NCBI RefSeq assembly: GCF_004570875.1 | Contig: NZ_SPQK01000015.1 | Span: forward strand, 1-64,000 | DNA length: 64,000 bases | Reading direction: 5' to 3' | DNA from: Blastococcus sp. CT_GayMR16 | GTDB lineage: Bacteria; Actinomycetota; Actinomycetes; Mycobacteriales; Geodermatophilaceae | Translations under genes and position numbers: made by a program | Shown: piece by piece, positions 17,197 to 28,489 of the stretch | Layout: every line of letters begins with the position of its first letter | How positions within the stretch are numbered: the first letter of the stretch is position 1 | Notes under the pieces: model-generated | The model's input: only the letters and a program-made list of their open reading frames with translations | Database searches by the model: none | Told to the model about the DNA's origin: nothing

Positions 17197-19161
17197 TCAG
17201 CTCTGGGCGTACCAGGCGAACCCGAGGCCGGGCAGGAGCACGCGGTCCGCGCGCAGCTCGGGCGGCCCGTCGCTGCTGAGCACCGGCTCGAACGAACCGA
17301 AGCCGGTGGCCGTGTCGGCGTCCACCGTCTGCGCGGCGGGGCTGAAGTTGGCCAGACCCACGAAGGCGCCGCTGCGGGGATGCCGCCGCCGCCAGGCCAG
17401 CACCGCGTCGTTCCCGACGTCGAGGATCGTGCACTCGCCGCCGCCGCGCAGGGCCGGCAACGCACGCCGCGCCGCGCCGAGCCGCTGCATCCAGGCGAAC
17501 ACCCGGCCCTCCAGGGTGGCGGGGTCGGTCCGCCGCGCTGCTGCCGCCCAGTCCATCGGCGGGCGGTGCATCCAGCGGTTGTCCGCGGCCAGCTCGGGGT
17601 CGTCGAGGTAGCCGGTGTCGTTGCCGAGGGCCAGCTCGTCGCCCATGTAGAGCAGCGGGATGCCGCCGAAGGAGTAGACGACGGAGTGGAGCAGCACCAG
17701 CCGGCGGATCCCGGCCTCCAGCGCCGCGTCGTCCCCCCGTTCCCGTGCGTCGTCGATCCCGCACAGGGACGCCGCGCTGCCGGAGATCCGCGCGTCACCG
17801 GTGGCCGCGTTCTCCTGGAACAGCGCACCCCGCGCGAACGAGCCCGGGAACCGCCCCGAGTAGAAGTCGTTGAGGAAGCGGCGGTGCGCGAACCCGTCGC
17901 CCCCGACCGCCGCCACGTCGGTGTCGCTCATCGCCCAGCCGATGTCGTCGTGGCCGCGCACGTAGGTCACCCACGACGTCGTCGGCGGGATCGGCCGCAT
18001 GCGGCGGAGGGCCGCGGCGGGCAGCCGGGCATCCTGGGTGGCCAGGCCGCTCCAGAGCAGCACCATGAGCTGGTTGTGGTAGGCCAGCTCGCATTCGGGC
18101 CGGTAGCGCTCGTGCCCGCCCAGGTAGGGCACGAGATCCTCGGGCGCGACGATCGCCTCCGCCTTGAACACCACCCCCGGCGCGGCCAGCCTGGTCAGCG
18201 CGTGCAGCAGCTGCAGCAGCAGGTGCCCCTCCGGCTGGTTCTGGCAGGGGGTGCCGAGGCGCTTCCACATGAAAGGGACGGCGTCCATGCGGAAGACGTC
18301 GACCCCGCGGTTGGCCAGCCAGGTGATCTCGCCGAGCATCGTGAGGGTCACCGCGGGGTTCGTGTAGTCGAGGTCCCACTGGTAGGGCCAGAACGTCGTC
18401 CAGACCCAGCCGCCGGCGCCCCCGCACGCCTCCGGCACCCAGCTGAACGACCCGGGGGCGCGGTCGGGGAAGACCTCCGGGATCGTGGCGTCGTAGGCGT
18501 CGGGCATCGTCCGGTCGGGGAACGCGGTGTAGAAGCCGCCGTAGGCCGGATCGCCGGCCAGCCAGCCCTGGGCCCACCGGTGCTCCCGCGCCGTGTGGTT
18601 GAGCACGAGGTCGATGCAGAGGCTCATCCCCCGCTCGTGCAGGGCGCCGGCGACGCGTTCCAGATCGTCCATCGTGCCCAGCCGGGGGTCGACAGCGCGG
18701 TAGTCCTGGACGGCGTAGCCGCCGTCGTTCTCGCCCGGGCGCGGCTCCAGCAGCGGCATGAGGTGCAGATAGGTCGTGCCGAGTTCGGCGAGGTAGTCCA
18801 GCCGGCTCGGCAGCTGGGCGAGGGTGCCGCAGAAGCGGTCGACGTAGCAGACGTAGCCCTGCATCCGGGTGCGCTGGAACCAGCCCGGGTCGATCTCCCG
18901 CCGGCGGTCCAGGCGCCGCAGCTCGGCGGGGCGCTCGGCGGCGGCACCCAACGCGAGGCGCAGGGCCTGCTCGAAGAGGACGTCGGCCCCGGCCCCGTAG
19001 AGGTCGGTCAGCGGCTCGTGGACGTCGGGCAGCGCGAGCTCCGCCCGGGCCAGGAAGGCGTCCGCCTCGTCGACCCCGAGGGCGGCGACCGCGTCGGCGG
19101 CCAGTCGGGGCCGGAGGGCAGCCCACACCCGGCCGGCCGCCGCCCGCAGGTCGGTCACCAT
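17197..19161 (-). CDS. Amylosucrase-like GH13 glycoside hydrolase
   Basis: A 654-residue GH13 enzyme close to amylosucrase, which builds alpha-1,4-glucan from sucrose and releases fructose. The N-terminal helical domain of about 90 residues typical of amylosucrases precedes the barrel. GYVCYVDRFCGTLAQL and HLMPLLEPRPGENDGGYAV introduce the barrel. The catalytic nucleophile Asp is in VDVFRMDAVPF, the acid/base Glu in VVFKAEAIV, and the transition-state Asp in YVRGHDDIGW. No signal peptide is seen, so it is cytoplasmic. Sucrose hydrolysis or a trehalose-related activity is possible, since a few residues decide product in this family. Confidence 0.85.
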   Translation of the reverse strand: MVTDLRAAAGRVWAALRPRLAADAVAALGVDEADAFLARAELALPDVHEPLTDLYGAGADVLFEQALRLALGAAAERPAELRRLDRRREIDPGWFQRTRMQGYVCYVDRFCGTLAQLPSRLDYLAELGTTYLHLMPLLEPRPGENDGGYAVQDYRAVDPRLGTMDDLERVAGALHERGMSLCIDLVLNHTAREHRWAQGWLAGDPAYGGFYTAFPDRTMPDAYDATIPEVFPDRAPGSFSWVPEACGGAGGWVWTTFWPYQWDLDYTNPAVTLTMLGEITWLANRGVDVFRMDAVPFMWKRLGTPCQNQPEGHLLLQLLHALTRLAAPGVVFKAEAIVAPEDLVPYLGGHERYRPECELAYHNQLMVLLWSGLATQDARLPAAALRRMRPIPPTTSWVTYVRGHDDIGWAMSDTDVAAVGGDGFAHRRFLNDFYSGRFPGSFARGALFQENAATGDARISGSAASLCGIDDARERGDDAALEAGIRRLVLLHSVVYSFGGIPLLYMGDELALGNDTGYLDDPELAADNRWMHRPPMDWAAAARRTDPATLEGRVFAWMQRLGAARRALPALRGGGECTILDVGNDAVLAWRRRHPRSGAFVGLANFSPAAQTVDADTATGFGSFEPVLSSDGPPELRADRVLLPGLGFAWYAQS

Positions 19162-19291
19162 GGGGCCCGGTCCGTCACCCGGTCAGTATCGCCAGGACTG
19201 TTCGCTCAGAGCACGACGGAATGCCTGTGCGGAGCGCGCCGGGCGGCGTTCACTGGTGCACGTAATCGAGTAATCATCGAGAGGTGGCGCG

Positions 19292-20245
19292 ATGAGCGCC
19301 GTGCCGGAACCCGACGTCGAGCAGGCGCTCGACGCCTACTCCCGCATCGTCACGGCGGTGGCCGCCGACGTGACCCCGCACGTCGCCGCACTGCAGGTCA
19401 CCGGCTCCGACGGCCGCGGCGGAGCGGGCTCGGCCGTCGTCGTCTCCGGCGACGGGCTGCTGCTCACCAACGCCCACGTCGTCGGCCGGGCCGCGCACGG
19501 CCGGGCGGTGTTCAGCGACGGGTCGGAGTCCGACGTCGACGTCGTCGGCGCCGACCCGCTCTCCGACCTCGCCGTGGTGCGGGCCCGCACCGCCACTCCC
19601 CCGCCCGCCGTCCTCGGGGACGCCGGCACACTGCGCGTCGGCCAGCTCGTCGTCGCCGTCGGGAACCCGCTCGGCCTCGCCGGCTCGGTCACCGCCGGGG
19701 TGGTCAGCGGACTGGGCCGCTCCCTGCCGACGCGGGACGGCCGGACGGCGCGGGTGGTCGAGGACGTCATCCAGACCGACGCGGCGCTCAACCCCGGCAA
19801 CTCCGGCGGCGCGCTGGCCGACTCGGCGTCCCGGGTGGTCGGCATCAACACCGCGGTCGCGGGCTGGGGCCTGGGCCTCGCCGTCCCGATGAACGACACC
19901 AGCCGCCGGATCATCGCCGCCCTGGTCGAGGACGGCCGCGTGCGCCGGGCCTACCTCGGCCTGGTCAGCACCCCGGCGCCCCTGCCGGCGGCCCTGGCCG
20001 AGCGCACCGGCCGACGGCGGGGCCTGCGCATCATCGACGTCGTCCCCGGTGCACCCGCCGACCGGGCCGGGCTGAAGGCCGGTGACCTGGTGCTGGAGGC
20101 CGACCGCCGGGCCGTCGCCGACGCGCAGAGCCTCCAGCGCCTGCTGTTCGCCGAGGCCATCGGGCGGCCGCTGCCCATGACCGTGTACCGGCGCGGTGCC
20201 ATGGTCGACGTGATCACCTCCCCGGCCGAGCTGACCGGGGACTGA
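19292..20245 (+). CDS. S1C (HtrA/DegP-like) serine protease with PDZ domain
   Basis: A 317-residue protease. The trypsin-like triad is visible as His in LTNAHVVG, Asp in PLSDLAVV and Ser in NPGNSGGAL. A C-terminal PDZ domain (GLRIIDVVPGAPADRAGLKAGD) probably recognises unfolded C-termini. Unlike most actinobacterial HtrA proteins, it has neither a signal peptide nor an N-terminal membrane segment, so a cytoplasmic protein-quality role or non-classical export is implied. Start ATG 19292 follows GAGAGGTGG. It is divergent from the amylosucrase-like gene. Confidence 0.9.
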   Translation: MSAVPEPDVEQALDAYSRIVTAVAADVTPHVAALQVTGSDGRGGAGSAVVVSGDGLLLTNAHVVGRAAHGRAVFSDGSESDVDVVGADPLSDLAVVRARTATPPPAVLGDAGTLRVGQLVVAVGNPLGLAGSVTAGVVSGLGRSLPTRDGRTARVVEDVIQTDAALNPGNSGGALADSASRVVGINTAVAGWGLGLAVPMNDTSRRIIAALVEDGRVRRAYLGLVSTPAPLPAALAERTGRRRGLRIIDVVPGAPADRAGLKAGDLVLEADRRAVADAQSLQRLLFAEAIGRPLPMTVYRRGAMVDVITSPAELTGD

Positions 20246-20309
20246 CCCGACGGGATGACACCCGGGCGCGGTCTGCGCCGAGTGGGCCCGGCAGCGGCAG
20301 GATGACCCC

Positions 20310-21236
20310 ATGCACGCCGACCGCCGCACACCCGTGGTGCTCCTGGCCGTGCTGTACACGGTCAGCGGCGGGCTCTGCCTGACCGCCGCCATCTGGCCGC
20401 TGCACCCCGACAGCCCGGTCGGCCTGTTCCTCGCGACCGGGGTCCTCACCCTGAGCTGCGGAGCCGCCTTCTGGGTGCTCGGCGTGCGGACCCGCTGGGG
20501 GGCCATCCACGCGGCGATCGGCTTCGGCAGCGTGCTGGCCGGCCTGCTCGCCTGGCGGTCGATGACGGCGGTCGGCATCGTCGGCCTGGGGCCGGCCCTG
20601 ATCGGGATCGGCCTCTACGCCGCGACCTTCTTCCCGCTGGGCGCCGCCCGGCTGCACGTGCTGGCCCTGGTCACGCTCGCCACCGCCGGTGCGATCGCCG
20701 CCGAACCCGGCGGCTTTCCCGTGCCCTGGGTGACCCTCGTGGTCGTCACCATCGCGCTCACCGAGGCCCAGGGGCGGCTGGCGCGGAACCTGCGCACCGC
20801 CGCCACCACCGATCCGCTCACCGGAGTGGCCAACCGCCGCGCCTGGGAGGCCGAAGCCGCCCGGAACCTGGCGAGGGCGGTCCGCACCGGCGATCCGCTG
20901 AGCTTCGCGATCCTCGACCTCGACCACTTCAAGGTCGTCAACGACCGCGGAGGGCACAGCGCGGGGGACGCCCTGCTCTGCGAGCTGGCCGCCTGCTGGT
21001 CGGGCCGGCTGCGTCGCGCCGACCTCCTCGGCCGCTACGGCGGCGACGAGTTCGTGCTGTGCCTGCCGGCCACCGACGAGGACGGCGCCTGGGAGATCCT
21101 GCGGCAGCTCGAGGAGACTCACGAGTTCGCCTGGTCGGTCGGTTTGGCGACGGTCCGCAAGGACGACACCCTCAGCACCGTGCTGGCCCGCGCCGACGCC
21201 TCCCTCTACCTGCAGAAGCGGACCCGGACGGCCTGA
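20310..21236 (+). CDS. Membrane-bound diguanylate cyclase
   Basis: A 308-residue protein. Six hydrophobic segments occupy residues 1 to about 140. A catalytic GGDEF domain follows, beginning TTDPLTGVANRRAWE. The active site is intact (RYGGDEFVLCL), and an RxxD inhibitory site (RRAD) lies exactly five residues before it, so product feedback should operate. It makes cyclic di-GMP from two GTP. The membrane part has no recognisable sensory fold, so the signal is unknown. It is the only cyclic-di-GMP gene in the window; no EAL domain is seen. Confidence 0.92.
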   Translation: MHADRRTPVVLLAVLYTVSGGLCLTAAIWPLHPDSPVGLFLATGVLTLSCGAAFWVLGVRTRWGAIHAAIGFGSVLAGLLAWRSMTAVGIVGLGPALIGIGLYAATFFPLGAARLHVLALVTLATAGAIAAEPGGFPVPWVTLVVVTIALTEAQGRLARNLRTAATTDPLTGVANRRAWEAEAARNLARAVRTGDPLSFAILDLDHFKVVNDRGGHSAGDALLCELAACWSGRLRRADLLGRYGGDEFVLCLPATDEDGAWEILRQLEETHEFAWSVGLATVRKDDTLSTVLARADASLYLQKRTRTA

Positions 21237-21245
21237 GCCCGGCGC

Positions 21246-22214
21246 TCAGCCGACCTGAGCGTCGCTCCCGGCACGCGTGAACCGCCCGCTCCACTCCTCG
21301 AGCAGGTCCCGGAGCTCAGGTGGCGAGACCACGGTGAACTCCGCGCCCACCATGCCGAGCGCCAGCGCGGGCCAGCTGAGGTCGTCGGGCTCCATCCGGA
21401 CACGGCACCGGCCGGCCGCCAGCTCGTCGACCGTCGCCCATTGGCCGATCCGCCGCCGCACGTCGTCGGCCGGCGCCTGCACCACGACCTCCACGTCGTG
21501 CGTGGGCACCCGGGTACCGATGCCCGCCCGGACGAAGGCGGCAGGATCGTCGGCCGGCAGGGGGCGGGGCGCGAACCGTGCGCCGGTGCTCCTGGGCTCG
21601 GCCAGGCGGTCGAGCCGGAAGCTGCGCCAGTCGCCCCGCGAGACGTCGTAGGCGACCAGGTACCAGCGCCGGCCGAGGGCCACCAGACGGAACGGCTCGA
21701 CGAGCCGCTCGGTCCGTTCCCCCGTGGCGGCGGTATAGCCGAACTCCAGGCGTTCGGTGTCCCGGCAAGCCTGCGCGACGGCGGTGAGCGCGTGCGGATC
21801 CACGCTCGCCTCGCTGCGCCAGGATGCGGACACCGTGACGGCACGCAGGGCGTCGGCGCGCTTCCGCAGCCGCACCGGCAGCACCTGCACGACCTTGGTC
21901 AGCGCCCGCACCGACGCCTCCGCCATGCCGGCGACCGCGGTCTGCGCGGCGGCCTGCAGGCCCACCACCAGGGCCACCGCCTCGTCGTCGTCCAGGACGA
22001 GTGGCGGCAGCGAGGCGCCGGGAGCCAGGCGGTAGCCGCCGTCGATCCCGGGCTGCGCCTCCACCGGATAACCCAGGTCGCGCAGCCGTTCGACGTCCCG
22101 CCGGAGGGTGCGCACCGAGACGCCGAGCCGGCGGGCCAGGTCGGCCCCCGCCCAGTTCCGGCGGCTCTGCATCAGCGAGAGGAGGCGCAGGGTGCGGTTC
22201 CCGGTGTCGGCCAT
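21246..22214 (-). CDS. WYL-domain transcriptional regulator
   Basis: A 322-residue regulator with an N-terminal HTH (RNWAGADLARRLGVSVRTLRRDVERLRDLGY), a central WYL-type domain (RRWYLVAYDVSRGDWRSFRLDRL) and a C-terminal WCX-like extension. ATG 22214 is taken because the HTH begins there. On the minus strand CAATCT ends 6 nt before this ATG, so it may be leaderless. It is divergent from a DinB-family gene, with a perfect 12-bp-arm palindrome in the gap, so it probably controls that gene and itself. WYL proteins usually respond to nucleic acid or small ligands. Confidence 0.9.
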   Translation of the reverse strand: MADTGNRTLRLLSLMQSRRNWAGADLARRLGVSVRTLRRDVERLRDLGYPVEAQPGIDGGYRLAPGASLPPLVLDDDEAVALVVGLQAAAQTAVAGMAEASVRALTKVVQVLPVRLRKRADALRAVTVSASWRSEASVDPHALTAVAQACRDTERLEFGYTAATGERTERLVEPFRLVALGRRWYLVAYDVSRGDWRSFRLDRLAEPRSTGARFAPRPLPADDPAAFVRAGIGTRVPTHDVEVVVQAPADDVRRRIGQWATVDELAAGRCRVRMEPDDLSWPALALGMVGAEFTVVSPPELRDLLEEWSGRFTRAGSDAQVG

Positions 22215-22230
22215 GAGGACAGATTGTCGC

Positions 22231-22259
22231 CCATTGGTGCCAGGAAGTGGCACCAATGG
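22231..22259. promoter_or_regulatory. Perfect palindrome, operator of WYL regulator/DinB pair
   Basis: Arms CCATTGGTGCCA (22231-22242) and TGGCACCAATGG (22248-22259) around a 5-nt spacer. It overlaps the presumed -35 region of the DinB gene, whose -10 is TAGCGT (22264-22269), and lies upstream of the WYL gene's CAATCT box (22226-22221). A dimer bound here could block both promoters. Confidence 0.7.
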
Positions 22260-22307
22260 CCCCTAGCGTTCGAGGTGACGGATCCACAGCGACCGAAGGC
22301 GGACACC

Positions 22308-22814
22308 ATGACCGGCACCACCACCCTCACGGCCGAGCGCACCGACCTGCTGGAGACGCTGGCCGCGCACCGGTACTTCCTGCGGTTCACCGTCCAGGGG
22401 CTCAGCGACGAGCAGGCCACCAGCCGCCCCACCGCCAGCGAGCTGACCCTGGCCGGGCTGATCAAGCACGTCGCCAGCACGGAGGCGGCATGGACCCGGT
22501 TCATCGAGGGCGGCCCCGAGGCGATGGGCAACGACCCCGAGGCGTGGGCGCGCGAGTGGCGGCTCGAGCCCGGCCAGACGCTCGCGAGCGTGCTGGAGGA
22601 CTACGCGGCGGTCGCCGCCCACACCGACGAGCTCGTGGCCTCGCTGCCCGATCTGGACGTCTCCCACCCGCTGCCCGTGGCGCCCTGGTTCCCGCCCGGC
22701 GCGGTTCGCTCTGCGCGCCGGGTCTTCCTGCACATCATCGCCGAGACGTCGCAGCACGCCGGGCACGCCGACATCCTGCGGGAGACCCTCGACGGCCAGA
22801 AGACGATGGGCTAG
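22308..22814 (+). CDS. DinB-family (DUF664-type) protein
   Basis: A 168-residue four-helix-bundle protein. The three metal-ligand histidines of the family can be placed: His in GLIKHVASTEAAW near residue 53, and the pair in VFLHIIAETSQHAGHADIL near residues 145-155. Members in actinobacteria are thiol-dependent transferases (mycothiol S-transferase-like) or have no assigned role. ATG 22308 follows GAAGGCGGACACC. Its stop shares the CTAG 22811-22814 with the stop of the next, convergent gene, and it is probably regulated by the divergent WYL protein. Confidence 0.85.
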   Translation: MTGTTTLTAERTDLLETLAAHRYFLRFTVQGLSDEQATSRPTASELTLAGLIKHVASTEAAWTRFIEGGPEAMGNDPEAWAREWRLEPGQTLASVLEDYAAVAAHTDELVASLPDLDVSHPLPVAPWFPPGAVRSARRVFLHIIAETSQHAGHADILRETLDGQKTMG

Positions 22815-22999
22815 GGCTGCGGCAGGGCGGCCAGGCGCTGGTCGAGCAGGCGGTCGACGTCGTCCACCGCGTCGTCCACGCGCTGCTGGTTCTCGGCGCT
22901 GGGACAGCGCGTGAAGGCCGCCCGCGCGCCACCGACGGCGATGTGCGCGAGGGAGATCTCGAGATCGAGCTGATCGATGGTGACGATGCTGGGACCCAT
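22811..22999 (-). CDS. Small hypothetical helical protein (62 residues)
   Basis: GTG-free start at ATG 22999, with GGAGG 5 nt in front, gives a 62-residue acidic, helix-rich protein (MGPSIVTIDQLDLEISLAHI to RLLDQRLAALPQP). No known domain is recognised. Its TAG (22811-22813, read on the minus strand) interlocks with the TAG of the convergent DinB gene in a single CTAG. The strong ribosome site and codon bias support real expression. Confidence 0.6.
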   Translation of the reverse strand: MGPSIVTIDQLDLEISLAHIAVGGARAAFTRCPSAENQQRVDDAVDDVDRLLDQRLAALPQP

Positions 23000-23100
23000 G
23001 GCGACCTCCGGTTGACCCGTCGAGGGGTCGAACGGTAGGGCGCAGATGTGACGGAACGGGGACGCGGGAGTTCCCGTCGTCCGCGCCGTCGTCCCAGCCG

Positions 23101-24306
23101 TCACCCGGTGCCCGGGCGCTCCTCGGCCACCGCGGACACCACCTGTTCCAGTGCCGCCAGGCTGTGCCCGCTGACGAACGCGTCGCAGAAGGGCAGCGCG
23201 GCCGCCATCCCGCCGACCAGGGGTGCGTAGCCGGGTGCGGCCTTCCGGGGGTTGACCCAGACCACCCGGTGCGCCAGCCGGCGCAGCCGCCGCATGGCCT
23301 CGGCGACCTCCTCGGGGTCGTCGGTCGCCCAGCCGTCGGAGAGGACGACGACGACCGCGCCGCGGGCCAGCCCCCGCCTCCCGTGACCGGCCACGAACCG
23401 GCCGATGCCCTCGGCCAGCCGGGTGCCGCCGGCCCAGTCCGACGTCGTCGCCCCGGCGCGGGCGAGCGCCTGGTCCGGGTCGCGCACCGAGAGCTCCCGG
23501 GTGAGCCGGGTCAGCCGGGTGGAGAACACGAACGCCTCCGCACGCGCCCCGGCGACCGCGCCCTGCAGCAGCGTCAGGTAGATCCGCGTGTAGGGCTCCA
23601 TCGAGCCGGAGACGTCGCAGAGCAGCACCAGCCGGCGGGGCTGGGTGCGGCGGTGCGCGCGCACCAGGCGGACCGGGTCCCCACCGGTGCGCTGCGCCGC
23701 GCGCACGGTCCGCCGCAGGTCCAGCCGCTCCCCGCGCCGACGGGGTCGCACCCGCCTGCTGCGCCGCTCGGGTGTGCTGAGCACCAGCCGCCGGACCAGC
23801 TCGCGCACGCCGGTGAGCTCCTCGTCGGTCAGATCGGCGAACGACGTCTGCCGCAGCCGCTCCTCGGTCGACGCGACGGCCAGCAGCGCCTCGCGCTCGG
23901 TGTCCTCCCCCTCGCCGGCGGCGGACCCGGCCGCGCCGCCCGACTCCCCCGGCGTGCTGGGCCGGTCGTCCGGCGGTGCGGGCCGGGTACGCGGTTCGGC
24001 GCCGATCGGCGGCGGCGCGTTGGGGTCGCCCCGGCTGTCGGCCGGGTCCAGGCGCCCGTCGAAGATCGCCGAGAAGACCGCGTCGAACACCGGCAGCTGG
24101 GCCCGGTCGGTGACCAGGGCGACCCGGCAGGTCCAGTACAGCGCGACGCGGTCGAGCGGCGGCACCAGCCGGAGCGCCCGCGCCAGTCCGGCCGCCCGTT
24201 CCGGCGTCACCGGGAGACCGGACCGGTGCAGCGCCGTCGTCAGGGCGACCGCGAGGGGGCCCGGGCCGATCGACGGGAGCTCAGGCACCGGCCAGCCAGG
24301 CCGCAC
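23101..24306 (-). CDS. coxE: VWA-domain protein, CoxE-like
   Basis: A 401-residue protein of the CoxE/YehP group. Its C-terminal half is a von Willebrand A domain with the metal site DVSGSMEPYTRIYL and, later, VVVLSDGWATDDP. The N-terminal half is helical with a basic region (RRSRRVRPRRRGERLDLRRTVR). CoxE proteins work with the MoxR-type ATPase CoxD to mature the molybdenum site of CO dehydrogenase. It is the last gene of the cox operon, overlapping coxD by about 26 nt; an alternative GTG at 24288 would shorten the overlap. Confidence 0.88.
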   Translation of the reverse strand: MRPGWPVPELPSIGPGPLAVALTTALHRSGLPVTPERAAGLARALRLVPPLDRVALYWTCRVALVTDRAQLPVFDAVFSAIFDGRLDPADSRGDPNAPPPIGAEPRTRPAPPDDRPSTPGESGGAAGSAAGEGEDTEREALLAVASTEERLRQTSFADLTDEELTGVRELVRRLVLSTPERRSRRVRPRRRGERLDLRRTVRAAQRTGGDPVRLVRAHRRTQPRRLVLLCDVSGSMEPYTRIYLTLLQGAVAGARAEAFVFSTRLTRLTRELSVRDPDQALARAGATTSDWAGGTRLAEGIGRFVAGHGRRGLARGAVVVVLSDGWATDDPEEVAEAMRRLRRLAHRVVWVNPRKAAPGYAPLVGGMAAALPFCDAFVSGHSLAALEQVVSAVAEERPGTG

Positions 24307-25216
24307 CGCGGGTGCGGGCCAGCTCCTGGTCGTCGCGGTTCTTGAGCACCGACCCCCAGGTGGCCTCCACGGCGGGAGGATCCAGCCGGGTCAGCCCGAG
24401 CAGGCTCAGCGCCGCCACCCAGTCGATCACCTCGGCGATCCCCGGCGGCTTGACCATGTCCAGCGACCGCAGCCGGGTGACCGCCGACGCGGCCGCCACG
24501 GCCAGCGGCTCCGCGCTGCCGGGCACCCGACGGCGGACGATCTCGGCCACCCGCTCCGGATCCGGATAGTCGATCCAGTGGTAGAGGCAGCGCCGGGTGA
24601 GCGCGTCGTGCAGGTCGCGGGTCCGGTTCGAGGTGAGGACGACGACCGGCGGGTGGGCCGCCCGGATGGTGCCCAGCTCCGGCACCGTCACCGCGGCCTC
24701 GGCCAGCACCTCGAAGGTGAACGCCTCGAACTCCGCGTCCGCGCGGTCGATCTCGTCGAGCAGCAGGACGGCGGGTCGCGGGCCGGGGTGCTCGATCGCC
24801 TGGAGCAGCGGCCGCCGCAGCAGGTACTCCGGCCCGAACAGGTCGTCCTCGGCCAGCGGGGCGCCGCGCGCCTCGGCCAGCCGGATGCCGAGCAGCTGGC
24901 GGGGGTGGTTCCACTCGTACAGGGCCTCGCCGGCGTCGATGCCCTCGAAGCACTGCAGCCGGTAGAGCGGGGTGTCCAGCACCCGGGCCAGCGCCTTGGC
25001 CGCCTCGGTCTTGCCGACGCCCGGCTCGCCCTCCAGCAGCAACGGCTGGGGAAGCCGCACGCCGAGGAACAACGCCGTGGCCAGCCCGGGGTCGGCGAGG
25101 TAGTCGACCCCGTCCAGTGCGCCGGCCAGCGTGGCGACGTCCGGGATGCGGGCCTGCACCTCCTCGCCGGCGCCCGCGCGGGCCGCCGCGGTGACCACCT
25201 CAGGGGGCAGGGGCAT
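24281..25216 (-). CDS. coxD: MoxR-type AAA ATPase, CoxD-like
   Basis: A 311-residue AAA+ ATPase. Walker A is GEPGVGKTEAAK near residue 62 and Walker B is VLLLDEIDRAD; a sensor-like LTSNRTRDLHDALTRRC follows. CoxD of Oligotropha is a chaperone that helps insert sulfur and copper into the [CuSMoO2] centre of CO dehydrogenase. The pairing with a VWA protein immediately downstream is the standard MoxR-VWA module. It overlaps the end of the XdhC-like gene by 17 nt. Confidence 0.92.
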   Translation of the reverse strand: MPLPPEVVTAAARAGAGEEVQARIPDVATLAGALDGVDYLADPGLATALFLGVRLPQPLLLEGEPGVGKTEAAKALARVLDTPLYRLQCFEGIDAGEALYEWNHPRQLLGIRLAEARGAPLAEDDLFGPEYLLRRPLLQAIEHPGPRPAVLLLDEIDRADAEFEAFTFEVLAEAAVTVPELGTIRAAHPPVVVLTSNRTRDLHDALTRRCLYHWIDYPDPERVAEIVRRRVPGSAEPLAVAAASAVTRLRSLDMVKPPGIAEVIDWVAALSLLGLTRLDPPAVEATWGSVLKNRDDQELARTRGAAWLAGA

Positions 25217-26086
25217 ACCGGGCCGGGTCCTCGACGAAGGCGGTCCGGCAGCCGGCGCAGCAGAACCACGTCGTCGTCCCGTCGATGGTGACGTGCGGTG
25301 AGCTGTCGACCGCCGCGACCGTCATGCCGCACACGGGGTCGGTCGCGCTCGCCGGTACCGGGGCGGGAGCGTGCCGCTCCGCGGCCCGGCGCTCGGCGAC
25401 CAGCTCGGTCAGCACCGACAGGGCGATCTCCGCCGCGGTCCGCGCGCCGATGTCCAGCCCGGCCGGGCTGTGCACGCGGCTGCGCTGCTCGTCGGTGACG
25501 TCCAGCGCGGCCAGCACGGCGGCCCCGCGGATCCGGCTGGCGATCAAGCCGACGTAAGGCACCCCGAGCCGGAGCGCGGCGGTCAGCGCCGGCTCCTCCC
25601 CGCGCCCGTGCGAGGCGACGACGAGCGCGGCGTCGTCGGCGGCGGGCTCGGCCACCTCACCGACGACCAGTTCGACGGCGAAGCCCAGCGGGATGCCGAG
25701 GTCGACGAGGGCCTCGGCGACCGGGCTGTCCCCCACGACGAGCATCCGCGGCGCGGGCACCCGCGGCTCGAGGAAGATCTCCACCGCACCACCGGACAGG
25801 CAGGGGTTGGCGACGGTGACCGTCCCCTCCTCGCTCTCGCCCGCCACGTCGCCGGGGACGATCCGCAGCAGCAGCGGCTCGTTGGTCGACAGCGTCATCA
25901 GCCCGTACTCGCGCACCGACGCCTCCGCGCAGGTGCCGCCGACGAAGCCGTCGATGGACCCGTCCGCGCGGACCAGCGCGGTGTCACCGGCGTGCGCGCT
26001 GGTGGGCTTCTGCGCCCGGACGACGGTCGCCTGCACGAAGGGCTCCCGGCTGCGGGTCAGCGCCGCCGCGGTGTCGGTGACGGACA

Positions 26087-26087
<1 letters not shown>
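25200..26087 (-). CDS. XdhC/CoxF-type maturation protein fused to a YHS domain
   Basis: A 295-residue protein. The N-terminal XdhC region has AHAGDTALVRADGSIDGFVGG and CAEASVREYGLM; a Rossmann-like part (ASHGRGEEPALTAALRLGVPYVGLIAS) follows. These proteins bind molybdenum cofactor and deliver it to molybdenum hydroxylases. The last 45 residues form a YHS domain (DPVCGMTVAA and WFCCAGCRTAFVEDP), a cysteine-rich metal-binding fold often linked to copper or heavy metals. ATG 26087 overlaps the coxL stop by 1 nt (TAATG). The YHS addition could supply copper to the Cu-Mo site of the enzyme. Confidence 0.9.
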
Positions 26088-28485
<2,398 letters not shown>

Positions 28486-28489
<4 letters not shown>

